From Empedobacter brevis_A (lineage in GTDB: Bacteria; Bacteroidota; Bacteroidia; Flavobacteriales; Weeksellaceae), in NCBI RefSeq assembly GCF_965118635.1, contig NZ_CBCPHV010000001.1:431155-495154 (forward strand): a stretch of 64,000 bases of DNA, read 5' to 3'. Positions 43,774 to 52,400 of this stretch are shown here, in pieces; the stretch's first letter is position 1, and each line of letters opens with the position of its first letter. A program made the translations under genes and the position numbers. Below the pieces are notes generated by a model that was given only the letters and a program-made list of their open reading frames with translations, was not told the origin of the DNA and did no database searches.

Positions 43774-43923
43774 ATGGCAAAGAAAACGGTAGCAACCCTA
43801 CAAACTGGGTCTAAAAAAATGACCAAAGTTATCAAAATGGTAAAATCTCCAAAATCTGGAGCTTACGTATTTGTTGAAAAAGTAGTTAACGCTGATGAAG
43901 CAGATTCTTTCTTCGCGAAATAA
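43774..43923 (+). CDS. DUF4295 ribosome-associated small protein
   Basis: 49 residues, beginning MAKKTVATLQTGSKKMTKVI and ending NADEADSFFAK. Basic first half with GAYVFVEKVV beta strand: DUF4295, restricted to Bacteroidota and always next to rpmB-rpmG as far as I know. I recall that the Flavobacterium johnsoniae ribosome structure identified such a protein as an extra 50S component (named bL38); I cannot check that here. Same operon, 14 bp after rpmG. Confidence 0.92.
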   Translation: MAKKTVATLQTGSKKMTKVIKMVKSPKSGAYVFVEKVVNADEADSFFAK

Positions 43924-43965
43924 TTTGACTTATCACCTTAACAAAAAATATTTAAGGTTAATTGA

Positions 43966-43992
43966 GCTGCCTCGTTTTTAGGCGGCTTTTTT
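43966..43992 (+). terminator. Intrinsic terminator after DUF4295
   Basis: Stem GCTGCCT / AGGCGGC (one G-U pair), loop CGTTTTT, T-run. A second small hairpin (CCTTAA/TTAAGG) lies just before it. Confidence 0.82.
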
Positions 43993-44047
43993 ATTTCCTT
44001 ATATTTTATGTATCTTCGTACAGAATTTTAAGAAATTTAGCTTATTA

Positions 44048-45010
44048 ATGAGTTGGTTCAAAAAGATATTAGGTAAAGAAAGCAAAGAAAAATTAGATGA
44101 AGGTTTAGAGAAATCTAAAACGTCTTTATTTGATAAAATTAGTCGCGCTGTCGTTGGGAAATCTAAAGTAGACGATGAGGTTTTAGATGATTTAGAAGAA
44201 GTATTGATTTCTTCTGATGTCGGTGTTGAAACAACAATTAAAATTATTCGTCGAATAGAAGAACGTGTAGAACGTGATAAATATGTTTCAACTTCTGAAT
44301 TAGATTTAATTCTTCGCGAAGAAATTGCAGGCTTACTTTCCGAAAATAATATTGATGATACAAATGGTTTTTCTATTCCAAAAAAAGATGTACCATATGT
44401 TATTATGGTCGTTGGAGTAAATGGAGTAGGAAAAACAACAACAATAGGTAAATTGGCTTCTCAGTTTAAATCTCAAGGATTGAAAGTTGTGCTTGGAGCA
44501 GCAGATACGTTTCGTGCAGCAGCAGTAGATCAATTAGTGATTTGGTCAGAACGTGCAGGTGTTCCAATTGTAAAACAAGCAATGGGTTCAGATCCAGCTT
44601 CGGTTGCATTTGATACTATTCAATCGGCAGTTGCTCAAAATGCAGATGTTGTTTTAATTGACACAGCAGGTCGTTTACATAATAAAATTAACTTGATGAA
44701 CGAGTTAACTAAAATAAAACGTGTTATGCAAAAGGTAATTCCAGATGCACCGCACGAAGTTTTATTAGTTTTAGATGGTTCAACAGGTCAAAATGCTTTT
44801 GAACAAGCCAAGCAATTTACACAAGCAACAGAAGTTTCTTCTTTAGCAGTTACAAAACTAGATGGAACAGCAAAAGGAGGAGTTGTAATTGGAATTTCAG
44901 ATCAATTTAAAATTCCAGTAAAATACATTGGTGTTGGTGAAAGAATTAATGATTTACAAGCTTTCAATAAAATGGAGTTTGTCGATTCTTTTTTCAAACG
45001 AAATAATTAA
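44048..45010 (+). CDS. ftsY: Signal recognition particle receptor FtsY
   Basis: SRP receptor GTPase at the membrane, 320 residues. Seen: short N-terminal region MSWFKKILGKESKEK, N domain, then G1 GVNGVGKTTTIGKLA, DTFRAAAVDQL, G3 DTAGRL and TKLDGTAKGGVV. The acidic A domain is nearly absent, as in other short FtsY proteins. Confidence 0.97.
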   Translation: MSWFKKILGKESKEKLDEGLEKSKTSLFDKISRAVVGKSKVDDEVLDDLEEVLISSDVGVETTIKIIRRIEERVERDKYVSTSELDLILREEIAGLLSENNIDDTNGFSIPKKDVPYVIMVVGVNGVGKTTTIGKLASQFKSQGLKVVLGAADTFRAAAVDQLVIWSERAGVPIVKQAMGSDPASVAFDTIQSAVAQNADVVLIDTAGRLHNKINLMNELTKIKRVMQKVIPDAPHEVLLVLDGSTGQNAFEQAKQFTQATEVSSLAVTKLDGTAKGGVVIGISDQFKIPVKYIGVGERINDLQAFNKMEFVDSFFKRNN

Positions 45011-45031
45011 GAAATTCAATTTCTATAAAAT

Positions 45032-45066
45032 AAAAAATCCTTCAAGCAAAACTTGAAGGATTTTTT
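45032..45066. terminator. Terminator between ftsY and a convergent gene
   Basis: Stem AATCCTTCAAG / CTTGAAGGATT flanked by A and T runs, loop CAAAA. Confidence 0.9.
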
Positions 45067-45089
45067 TATTTGTAATCTTTTAAAGTAGC

Positions 45090-45530
45090 TTAATAAACCA
45101 CCTTAATATATTCCTTATAAAACTTTTTGCTTTTATATTCTTTCTTCGAAATAGTTTTTAGAAATTCATTCAAATATTCTCTAAAAGGGGAATCTTTTGC
45201 CAAAGCATCTTGTCTTTTACTCGTTAAAATCTGAACAGTTCCGTACATTTCATCATCATTTTCTGTACTCGAAGCAATTATTGTGAAGGTTTCATGCGCT
45301 TCGTTGATGATATTTCTATTCGACCAAACTAACAGCGGTTGATTGTTCTCGGTGTACAAAACATTGTCCCATTTCCCAAACCAATCGTACAACATTTTTT
45401 TCGCAACTAAAGGCGTTTGAAAACTTTCTACACGATATTCTGTTAATGTTCGTTCAGCTTGTTTTTGTGCATGTATTAACTGAAAACTTGTAAAAAGTGC
45501 GATAAAAAGAAATAATTTTTTCAAACTCAA
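45090..45530 (-). CDS. Secreted protein of unknown function
   Basis: 146 residues with a Sec signal (LKKLFLFIALFTSFQLIHAQ). The rest is hydrophilic with aromatic residues (MLYDWFGKWDNVLYTENNQP) and a lysine-rich end (SKKEYKSKKFYKEYIKVVY). I recognise no family. It is divergent from the outer-membrane barrel gene with a 116-bp spacer; a functional link is not shown. Confidence 0.75.
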   Translation of the reverse strand: MSLKKLFLFIALFTSFQLIHAQKQAERTLTEYRVESFQTPLVAKKMLYDWFGKWDNVLYTENNQPLLVWSNRNIINEAHETFTIIASSTENDDEMYGTVQILTSKRQDALAKDSPFREYLNEFLKTISKKEYKSKKFYKEYIKVVY

Positions 45531-45646
45531 AAAATCTAATGATGAGTAAAGTTAAGGAAAAATAATTTCAAATTTTATGTAACTTATTCTCTAATTCTAA
45601 GACTTATACAATAACACTAACTATTAAAATAATAGATGAATTAACC

Positions 45647-47737
45647 ATGAATAAAATTTTTGTACTCGCTACTACATTATCAGGAATTTTTGTTTTTGCT
45701 CAAGAAGAAAAGCAAGATTCTATAGAGTATAATCCAATCGAAATAAAAGAAGTTTTAATTCAGTCGCAACGTAAAAAAATGTTTGCTGATAAAGCTGTTT
45801 ATACATTCGACAAAGCTGCGTTGGAAAAGGCGCGCTATGCAAAAGATTTGTTGAATACATTGCCAGAATTACAAGTTGATCCTATTTCTAATACATTAAA
45901 AAGTACGAAAGGAGGAACGACATTATTTTTGATTAATGGAATTGAAGCTACAGATAATCAAATTCGTTCTGTGAAACCACAAGATGTCATTCGTGTAGAA
46001 TATTTTGATATTCCAGCAGCACGTTATGCCAATCGTGCAGATCAGGTTGTGAATTTGATCACTCGAAATTCTGAAAATGGTTATGTTTTCGGTGTTGATG
46101 CTACTTCGGCTTTATCTACAGGTTTTGTAAATGGTTCTGCTTATGCAGATTTTACAAAAGGAAAAAATAATTTAGGCTTAGAATATTATATTAATTTAAG
46201 AGATTATGATAATAGAGAAAACAATAATTCTTATTCGTATTCACTTCGAAATGATTTAGATGAATTAACAAATTATCGAACAAATGAAAAAAGATTCGAT
46301 CATTTTGGTTACACATTTCAAAACGTTTTACTTCGTTATACCAATTCAGATTCTGATAAATATACATTTCAGGCAAAATTTTATATGGATATCCTAACAA
46401 GTTTTTCTGATATTAATGGAAATAGCGTTTTTTCTACTAATCAAGATTCCGAAAATCACACGGTTTACAAACACGGTAACGAAAGCTATACCAAACCAAC
46501 GTTAGATCTTTATTATTCAAAAAAAATAGGTAAAAAAGATGAATTGAATTTAAACTTTGTTGGTTCGCATTTTAATACAAATTCATACGATTTTTCTCAT
46601 GAATGGCAAACCAATAATCAAACGGATGTTTATCAATATATAACAAACTTAAAAGCAAAACAAACCGCAATTGTTGGAGAAATTGCGCATGTACATGATT
46701 TCAGAAAAGGAAAATTAAGTTCTGGTTATCGAATTTCGAATAATAAGATAAACAATGATTTAGAAAATTTATTGGGTTTTAATAATTATAAGGTTAACTA
46801 TTTAGAACAATATATTTATTCTGAATTTTCTGGAAAAACTAAAAAATTAATGTATCGTTTGGGATTAGGTTTAACGAATATTAATAATAAAAGTAAAGAA
46901 GAAAAAGTAGAAGATTGGATTTTTACGCCAAAATTGATTTTGGGCTATGAATTAACAAAAAATCAAAGTTTGAGATTTACAAGTTCATATAAACCGCGTA
47001 AAAGTTACAGCGACGAATTGAGTAGTAATGTTATTCAAATCGTTCCTAATATTGTTCAAAAAGGAAATCCATATTTAAGAAATCAAAAAACTTGGTCAAC
47101 TAATTTAACGCATTCATTCAATTCGAAATATTTTGATCTAAACACAACTTTATTCTACAATTACAAAAAAGATGCTGTAAATAGATTATATGTTTTAGAC
47201 GAAAATAGATATGCTTTGACGTATGAAAATGCGAAGAATGGACAAGAATACGGAATTCAATTATCAGGATTAATAAAACCTTTCGTAACAGATTTATTAA
47301 CACTAAAAGTTGTATTAAAACCAATATCTGAAAATCTAAAACTTGAAAATGGAAAAACAATCAACAATGATTATATCTGGAATTACTTTGCAATAAATTC
47401 TGTTTATAAAAATTTTAGTATCAATTATTCGTTCAATATTCCTGTTTATACTTTAAATGGTGCTTTTTTGAGCACTAATGAAAATAGCAGTCATTTGTCT
47501 CTTGCTTACAAAATGAATAACTGGACTTTTTCTTCAGGAATGTATTGGGTAGGAATGCCTTCGGAATACAAAACAAAATCGTTGAATGAAAGTTTAGTAA
47601 ATTATACAAGTCATACACAAATTTGGAACAACAAAAATATGTTTGTTTTAGGATTAAGCTATGATTTTGCTACAGGAAAGAAAACAGATGTCAAACGAAA
47701 ATTAGAAAATGAAACTGCGGGAGCAGCAACGTTTTAA
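45647..47737 (+). CDS. Outer-membrane beta-barrel protein, TonB-dependent-receptor-like
   Basis: 696 residues with a signal peptide (MNKIFVLATTLSGIFVFAQ). Seen: plug-like domain with EIKEVLIQSQRK, AKDLLNTLPELQVDP and GGTTLFLINGIEATDNQI, followed by many alternating beta strands (SSYKPRKSYSD, YELTKNQSLRFTSSY). It lacks the N-terminal carboxypeptidase-regulatory domain often found in this group and does not end in a clear aromatic barrel residue pattern. Ligand unknown; no SusD partner next to it. Confidence 0.87.
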   Translation: MNKIFVLATTLSGIFVFAQEEKQDSIEYNPIEIKEVLIQSQRKKMFADKAVYTFDKAALEKARYAKDLLNTLPELQVDPISNTLKSTKGGTTLFLINGIEATDNQIRSVKPQDVIRVEYFDIPAARYANRADQVVNLITRNSENGYVFGVDATSALSTGFVNGSAYADFTKGKNNLGLEYYINLRDYDNRENNNSYSYSLRNDLDELTNYRTNEKRFDHFGYTFQNVLLRYTNSDSDKYTFQAKFYMDILTSFSDINGNSVFSTNQDSENHTVYKHGNESYTKPTLDLYYSKKIGKKDELNLNFVGSHFNTNSYDFSHEWQTNNQTDVYQYITNLKAKQTAIVGEIAHVHDFRKGKLSSGYRISNNKINNDLENLLGFNNYKVNYLEQYIYSEFSGKTKKLMYRLGLGLTNINNKSKEEKVEDWIFTPKLILGYELTKNQSLRFTSSYKPRKSYSDELSSNVIQIVPNIVQKGNPYLRNQKTWSTNLTHSFNSKYFDLNTTLFYNYKKDAVNRLYVLDENRYALTYENAKNGQEYGIQLSGLIKPFVTDLLTLKVVLKPISENLKLENGKTINNDYIWNYFAINSVYKNFSINYSFNIPVYTLNGAFLSTNENSSHLSLAYKMNNWTFSSGMYWVGMPSEYKTKSLNESLVNYTSHTQIWNNKNMFVLGLSYDFATGKKTDVKRKLENETAGAATF

Positions 47738-47742
47738 ATAAA

Positions 47743-47772
47743 AAAAACCTTCACAGAATTGTGAAGGTTTTT
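47743..47772. terminator. Bidirectional terminator
   Basis: Stem AAAAACCTTCACA / TGTGAAGGTTTTT with a GAAT loop, between the barrel gene and the convergent acyl-CoA reductase. Confidence 0.92.
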
Positions 47773-47778
47773 ACTTTT

Positions 47779-48840
47779 TTATAATTCAGCTAAGAAATTT
47801 AGCGTATCAATATTATCTGCATAATCATTTAATTTCGGAAATTGAGTTTGCCCAAATTCAACATAATTCGGATTATCTTTCATCTCATTTCCTACAACAC
47901 ACTGAATTTGATTTCCATTTTCAATCAAATAATTTTTCACATGATCTAGATCGTCATAAATTTCGAAATTAACAACCGCAATTGGAGAATGTAAAGCCGA
48001 ATCTCTTTTCATTAAGACAAAATTATTATCTAAAAAATCATCTTTTCCTAATAGAAATATCGCTCGATTATAATCGTAATTATTAGCATATTTTGGATGA
48101 TTAATGATGTAGCCCCAAGAAAAAATAGCTTCGAAAATTTTTGGTAATTGAGCTTCATTTTTTAAATAAAGTTTTGTAACATTTCTGCAACCTAAACCAA
48201 AATAAATGAATAAATCGTTACCTAATTTTTTCAATTCTTCGTCTGTTTCCAAACCATTCAAAACAGCAACCGAAGTTCTATTTTTACGAATAATGTTCGG
48301 AACTTTTCCAAAATATTGTTCAAAATAACGCGCCGTATTATTACTTCCTGTTGCAATAACAGCGTCAAAATTTTCTAAACGTTCAACAGTTTGAATAATA
48401 GATTTGAATTCTTCATCAATCGAATACAAATATTTTATAACAAATTTGATTAATTTCTCATCTTTAGATGAAGTTTTAATGAAAGCATTATTTCCAGAAA
48501 TAACAACAGAAAGCAAATCATGAAAACCAACCAAAGGGATATTTCCAGCCATGATAATTCCGACATTTTTTGGATTTTCAGCAAAAGGATATCCTGCTGT
48601 CCAAGCCAATAAATTTTCTGTAGTTAAAGCTTCTGCCCAACTTTTCAAGGCTAACGTAATATTCTCTTTTGTGAACCAATTGTTGTAGGCTTCGGCATCG
48701 CTTATTGCATATTCAGCCTCTTTTTTCCAATTCTCGAATTTTTCTGAGGATTCTGTTTCTTTAATTGAATCATTATTTATAATAAAATTAAAAAACTGTC
48801 CCAATTCGTTAAATGCTGAAATCCTTTGTTCAAATGTCAT
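47779..48840 (-). CDS. Acyl-CoA reductase, LuxC-like
   Basis: Aldehyde-dehydrogenase-fold protein of 353 residues resembling LuxC fatty acyl reductases. Seen: IIMAGNIPLVGFHDLLSVVI, SGNNAFIKTSSKDEKLI, VIATGSNNTARYFEQYF and the catalytic Cys region YFGLGCRNVTKLYL. No luxD/luxE or lux genes are nearby, so light emission is not implied. Divergent from a ferredoxin gene with overlapping promoters; the pairing suggests shared regulation, though the reduction partner is not established. Confidence 0.87.
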   Translation of the reverse strand: MTFEQRISAFNELGQFFNFIINNDSIKETESSEKFENWKKEAEYAISDAEAYNNWFTKENITLALKSWAEALTTENLLAWTAGYPFAENPKNVGIIMAGNIPLVGFHDLLSVVISGNNAFIKTSSKDEKLIKFVIKYLYSIDEEFKSIIQTVERLENFDAVIATGSNNTARYFEQYFGKVPNIIRKNRTSVAVLNGLETDEELKKLGNDLFIYFGLGCRNVTKLYLKNEAQLPKIFEAIFSWGYIINHPKYANNYDYNRAIFLLGKDDFLDNNFVLMKRDSALHSPIAVVNFEIYDDLDHVKNYLIENGNQIQCVVGNEMKDNPNYVEFGQTQFPKLNDYADNIDTLNFLAEL

Positions 48841-48859
48841 TTTTTCTGAAAATTAAATG

Positions 48860-48867
48860 TAATTTTG
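48860..48867 (+). promoter_or_regulatory. Promoter -7 element of the ferredoxin gene
   Basis: TAATTTTG, 35 bp before the ferredoxin ATG. It lies between the reductase start and its promoter. Confidence 0.6.
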
Positions 48868-48873
48868 TATTTG

Positions 48874-48903
48874 CAAATGTAGGAAATAAAAAAACAGATA
48901 CAA
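48874..48903 (-). promoter_or_regulatory. Promoter of the acyl-CoA reductase gene
   Basis: Minus strand: TTG (48903-48901), 19 nt, TACATTTG (48881-48874). The -33 element overlaps the ferredoxin start codon. Confidence 0.75.
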
Positions 48904-49253
48904 TGGCTATAATTATTACAGATGAATGTATAAATTGTGGAGCTTGTGAACCAGAATGTCCAAATAATGCTATTTATGAAGCAGCAGTAGATTGGAAATA
49001 TTCTGATGGAACTTCTCTTAGCGGGACTATTGTAAACGTAGACGGCGATACTTTTGATGCTGATGCGGTACAAGATCCTGTGAGTGACGAAGTTTATTAC
49101 ATTGTTCCCGATAAATGTACTGAATGTAAAGGTTTCCACGAAGAACCACAGTGTGCGGCAGTTTGTCCAGTGGATTGCTGTGTGCCTGATGATAACCACG
49201 TAGAAAGCGAGGAGCGTCTTTTAAGCAAAAAAGCGTTTATGCACTTAGAGTAA
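48903..49253 (+). CDS. 2[4Fe-4S] ferredoxin
   Basis: Low-potential electron carrier, 116 residues from the ATG at 48903; the upstream frame crosses the promoter. Seen: first cluster CINCGACEPECP and second CTECKGFHEEPQCAAVCP, with an eight-residue insertion between the second and third Cys of the latter. About 50 residues separate the clusters, much longer than in clostridial ferredoxins, and a C-terminal tail follows. The long insertion is a feature of the Allochromatium/YfhL-like branch. Confidence 0.94.
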   Translation: MAIIITDECINCGACEPECPNNAIYEAAVDWKYSDGTSLSGTIVNVDGDTFDADAVQDPVSDEVYYIVPDKCTECKGFHEEPQCAAVCPVDCCVPDDNHVESEERLLSKKAFMHLE

Positions 49254-49274
49254 AATCGTCACAACTTTACATAC

Positions 49275-49308
49275 AAAAACCTCAAGTTATTAGCTTGAGG
49301 TTTTTTTT
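49275..49308. terminator. Terminator after the ferredoxin gene
   Basis: Stem AAAAACCTCAAG / CTTGAGGTTTTT, seven-base loop and T-run. Confidence 0.9.
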
Positions 49309-49314
49309 GTTTTT

Positions 49315-49407
49315 GGGCAATCCCTTCGGGCGGGCTTTTTGTTGCAATCTTTTTCTCAATCTATAGAAAGATTGAGAAAAAGGATTTCCACTTCAATCCC
49401 TATTGCG
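49315..49407. repeat. REP-like compound palindromic element
   Basis: 93 bp starting GGGCAATCCCTTCGGG and ending CAATCCCTATTGCG. Outer arms GCAAT / ATTGC, a CCC-TTC-GGG mini-hairpin, and a central perfect 14-bp stem (49349-49362 / 49369-49382, CTTTTTCTCAATCT type). It follows the style of an extragenic palindrome I remember from many Flavobacteriia (CGGGCTTT ... AATCTTTTT ... AAAAAGGATTT ... CAATCCCT). Here it fills the gap between two convergent genes and abuts the gldG stop. Confidence 0.75.
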
Positions 49408-49408
49408 T

Positions 49409-51079
49409 TTATTTTGTATATTTTCTTTTTCTTATCCAAAATCCAATTCCAGCTAATAATCCAATAATAGCAGTTGGAACAAGGAGATTAATCATTTGCC
49501 AAGTCGATTTTTCTTGCAAAACAGTTGTTTCGCTTAGCAAAGGAATTTCTAATTTACGATTACGTAAAGCTAAGAAATCAGAATCGCCTAATAAATAATC
49601 CATCGCATTCATTACAAATGTTTGGTTGGCATATGTTTTAGGTTTTCCATCAGGATTATCCGGACGAACCGAAAATTTATTTTCTCCCAATTGCATTGGA
49701 ATTCCTCTCCATAAAGCATTTTTCAAAACATCTCCATCCGAAATCACAATCATTTTTCCATCAGTTGTTTTTGCTTTGAAATTAGGAAATTCCTTACGTT
49801 CGTATCGAGAAGCATAAGCTGAGTTGAAATTACCTTCTAGCAAAACTGCCATCGGAATTTTTCCCATTTTATATTCTTCTGGATTTTCGATTTCTACTTC
49901 GTTTAATTGTATATAATTTAAAGCAGGTTTTAAACTTGATTGTTCAGACGAACTCAATAAAACAGTTTGCTTAATAGTTGGATTTTTTAATAACTCGATT
50001 GGATTTGCAAATTGAAATAACACAGGATCTATTGAACTTGTAATTGGGTTTTCTTCTCCTCGAATTCCTAATTCAAAATAAGGCCAATTATAATAATTAT
50101 AACTTGTATTTCCTGCAGTTTCGCCATCAGCCAAAACAATTTGTGCACCATTCATATCCTTTATAACAGCAGGATGTATGCGAACGCCATAGTTGAATAG
50201 GAAATCATTTAATTTCAAATCTCTTGGGAAAGCGACAATTTTTCCGCTTCGGAAAATAGAATCCATTTCAGCATCAACCGTTTCTACAGCCATCATCATT
50301 TTTCCTCCATTCATGATATATTGGTCTAAAACCAATTTATCCATATCCGAAAATGGTAATGTTGGTTTTGCGACGATCAATGCATCAAAACGTTTCAAAC
50401 TATCCAAATCAGAAGGTTGTAAAGAAAATGATTTATTCACAATAGGATTTAGGTAAATCTCCACATCATATTTTTCAGATAAAGCAGAACCTAATCCTTG
50501 AATATTTGCTTCGGGCAATTCGTCATGATGAACGATAAATCCTATTCTTTTGCGCTCGAAATTGGTTACTTTCTGAATTTTTTCAGCAAATAAATATTCT
50601 AATTTTTCTGTTGAAGCTAATGCTAATTTCTCAAATGGAGTAGAAGGATCATTGACCAAAACTTCCATATAACTCGACTTTCCTCCGTAAGTTAATTTTG
50701 CATAAGGATAAACATTTAGAATTCCTTTGTCTGTTTTAATTGGAACTGGAGTTAATTTATTTTGTTCCAATTCGGCTTGTCCTAAATCGACAGGATCAAC
50801 AAAAGAATAAGAAATGTTGCTATTTTTTTTGCGAAGTTCATCCAATAAAAACTGAATCTCGTTCTTCAAAATTCTATAATCGCCAGTTAAATCTCCTCCT
50901 AAAAGAATCTCAATTTTAAGTGGTTGTTTTACATTTTCTACAAGTTTTTCTGTTGTTGAAGTTAAGGTAAAACGTTTGTCTTTCGTCATATCAATTCGTG
51001 TGTAAACAAATTGAGCAATGATGAAAAGCGCGATAAATGCGATGAAAGTAATTAGATATTTTTTGTTTAATTTTTTCAT
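49409..51079 (-). CDS. gldG: Gliding-motility ABC transporter subunit GldG
   Basis: Extracytoplasmic-domain subunit of the GldAFG ABC transporter, 556 residues from the ATG at 51079 (ten further codons upstream lack a good start). Seen: N-terminal membrane anchor KYLITFIAFIALFIIAQFVY, ABC-type substrate-domain block KQPLKIEILLGGDLTGDYRI, and a C-terminal span LLVPTAIIGLLAGIGFWIRK ending in basic residues. Four bp after gldF. Found in gliding and non-gliding Bacteroidota alike, so motility cannot be claimed from it. Confidence 0.93.
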   Translation of the reverse strand: MKKLNKKYLITFIAFIALFIIAQFVYTRIDMTKDKRFTLTSTTEKLVENVKQPLKIEILLGGDLTGDYRILKNEIQFLLDELRKKNSNISYSFVDPVDLGQAELEQNKLTPVPIKTDKGILNVYPYAKLTYGGKSSYMEVLVNDPSTPFEKLALASTEKLEYLFAEKIQKVTNFERKRIGFIVHHDELPEANIQGLGSALSEKYDVEIYLNPIVNKSFSLQPSDLDSLKRFDALIVAKPTLPFSDMDKLVLDQYIMNGGKMMMAVETVDAEMDSIFRSGKIVAFPRDLKLNDFLFNYGVRIHPAVIKDMNGAQIVLADGETAGNTSYNYYNWPYFELGIRGEENPITSSIDPVLFQFANPIELLKNPTIKQTVLLSSSEQSSLKPALNYIQLNEVEIENPEEYKMGKIPMAVLLEGNFNSAYASRYERKEFPNFKAKTTDGKMIVISDGDVLKNALWRGIPMQLGENKFSVRPDNPDGKPKTYANQTFVMNAMDYLLGDSDFLALRNRKLEIPLLSETTVLQEKSTWQMINLLVPTAIIGLLAGIGFWIRKRKYTK

Positions 51080-51083
51080 GGCA

Positions 51084-51812
51084 CTATTTTTTATTTTCAA
51101 GATTAACAATTGAAATTTGATTTAGAATTCCAATCAAAATCAAAAAGTAAAGTAAATCTCTTGTATCAATAATTCCTTTCAAAAATTGGTTGTAATGTGT
51201 AAAACTTCCAATTTTTTGAACATAAAAATCCATTGAACCTAGTAAATTATAAGATGCTAAACTTTCGAATCCATAAAAAATAATGAAACAAAAGAAAACA
51301 GCCAATACATAAGCCATTACTTGATTTTTAGTAATCGATGAAGTGAATAATCCGATTGCGGCAAATAAACTTCCTAAAAAGAAAAGTCCTAAATAACCAG
51401 AGAAAATTGTTCCGTAATCTAATTCTTGTTCTGGCATCAAAAATTCTTGTAATGTAATTGTAAACAAGAAAGTTGATAGTAAACAGAAAACAACAATTGA
51501 AATGACAGCTAAATATTTTCCCCAAATAATTTGATTATTTTTTATAGGTAGTGTGAATAACCATAATAATGTTCCATTTGCTTGTTCTTCTGAAATTAAT
51601 TTCATGGTTAAAGCAGGAATCATGAATAGAAAAATCCAAGGCCCGACAAAGAAAAAGCTATTTAAGGAAGCATTTCCTGTATTGAAAACATTGAATTCGT
51701 TATCGAAAAACCAAAGGAACAATGCCGAAACGATAACAAAAGTCGCGGTAGCCAGATAAGCAGTAAAGCCTAAATAAAAATTGGAAAACTCTTTTTTGAA
51801 GATTGTCCACAT
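51084..51812 (-). CDS. gldF: Gliding-motility ABC transporter permease GldF
   Basis: Permease of 242 residues with six hydrophobic spans (ABC-2 type). Seen: MWTIFKKEFSNFYLGFTAYL and the conserved FMIPALTMKLISEEQANGTL loop. Adjacent to gldG and one bp from the end of hemJ, so expected to be co-transcribed. The ATPase gldA is not in this window. Confidence 0.93.
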   Translation of the reverse strand: MWTIFKKEFSNFYLGFTAYLATATFVIVSALFLWFFDNEFNVFNTGNASLNSFFFVGPWIFLFMIPALTMKLISEEQANGTLLWLFTLPIKNNQIIWGKYLAVISIVVFCLLSTFLFTITLQEFLMPEQELDYGTIFSGYLGLFFLGSLFAAIGLFTSSITKNQVMAYVLAVFFCFIIFYGFESLASYNLLGSMDFYVQKIGSFTHYNQFLKGIIDTRDLLYFLILIGILNQISIVNLENKK

Positions 51813-51813
51813 A

Positions 51814-52359
51814 TTATTTTTTATTATTACGATTAATTAAACGCACAATAAGCATAAGTATTACACCAGAACCAAAGAAACTGACAATTGACCAATACCA
51901 ATTTTGTCCAAAATCTGTTTTTTGAATAACAGCAAATACGATAACAAATAATAAAATTGTTGCCAATTCGTTCATCATTCGCAGTTGAACAGAAGTGTAT
52001 TTAAAAACTTTATTTTGTATTTGTCTCAATGTTCGCCAACACCAAAAATGATAAATTAATAAAACACTTACCATTCCCAATTTACTTTTCATCCAAGGCA
52101 TATGCAATAATCCTTGGTTTTTGTAAAGCATATTTATTCCCATTGTAACCAAAATAACCAAAGCAGGAGCAGTAATTACATTCCATAATTTTTTCTCCAT
52201 GTAGGTATATTGATCCTGTAAAATAGATTTTTTTGGTTCTTCCATTTGTTGCGTTTCAGTATGATAAATCATTAAACGAACAATGTAAAATAAACCAGCA
52301 AAGTAACTTACCACGAATATAACGTGTATTGCTTTGTATATTAAATAATTATAAGTCAT
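51814..52359 (-). CDS. hemJ: Protoporphyrinogen oxidase HemJ (UPF0093)
   Basis: Oxygen-independent protoporphyrinogen IX oxidase family for haem synthesis, 181 residues, about four to five membrane spans. Seen: YKAIHVIFVVSYFAGLFYIV with the conserved His, RLMIYHTE, and MPWMKSKLGMV with the conserved Lys. Second in the operon after the SAM hydrolase; one bp before gldF. Confidence 0.9.
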   Translation of the reverse strand: MTYNYLIYKAIHVIFVVSYFAGLFYIVRLMIYHTETQQMEEPKKSILQDQYTYMEKKLWNVITAPALVILVTMGINMLYKNQGLLHMPWMKSKLGMVSVLLIYHFWCWRTLRQIQNKVFKYTSVQLRMMNELATILLFVIVFAVIQKTDFGQNWYWSIVSFFGSGVILMLIVRLINRNNKK

Positions 52360-52400
52360 ATAGTTATTGTAAACTCTCTAATACTAAATATTCCTCAGCG

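Noticed and set aside
47779..48840. Bioluminescence (lux) locus
   Set aside because: A LuxC-like reductase alone is common in Bacteroidota; no luxA, luxB, luxD or luxE nearby.
49409..51812. Evidence that the organism glides
   Set aside because: GldF and GldG occur in many non-gliding Bacteroidota; other gld/spr genes are outside the window.
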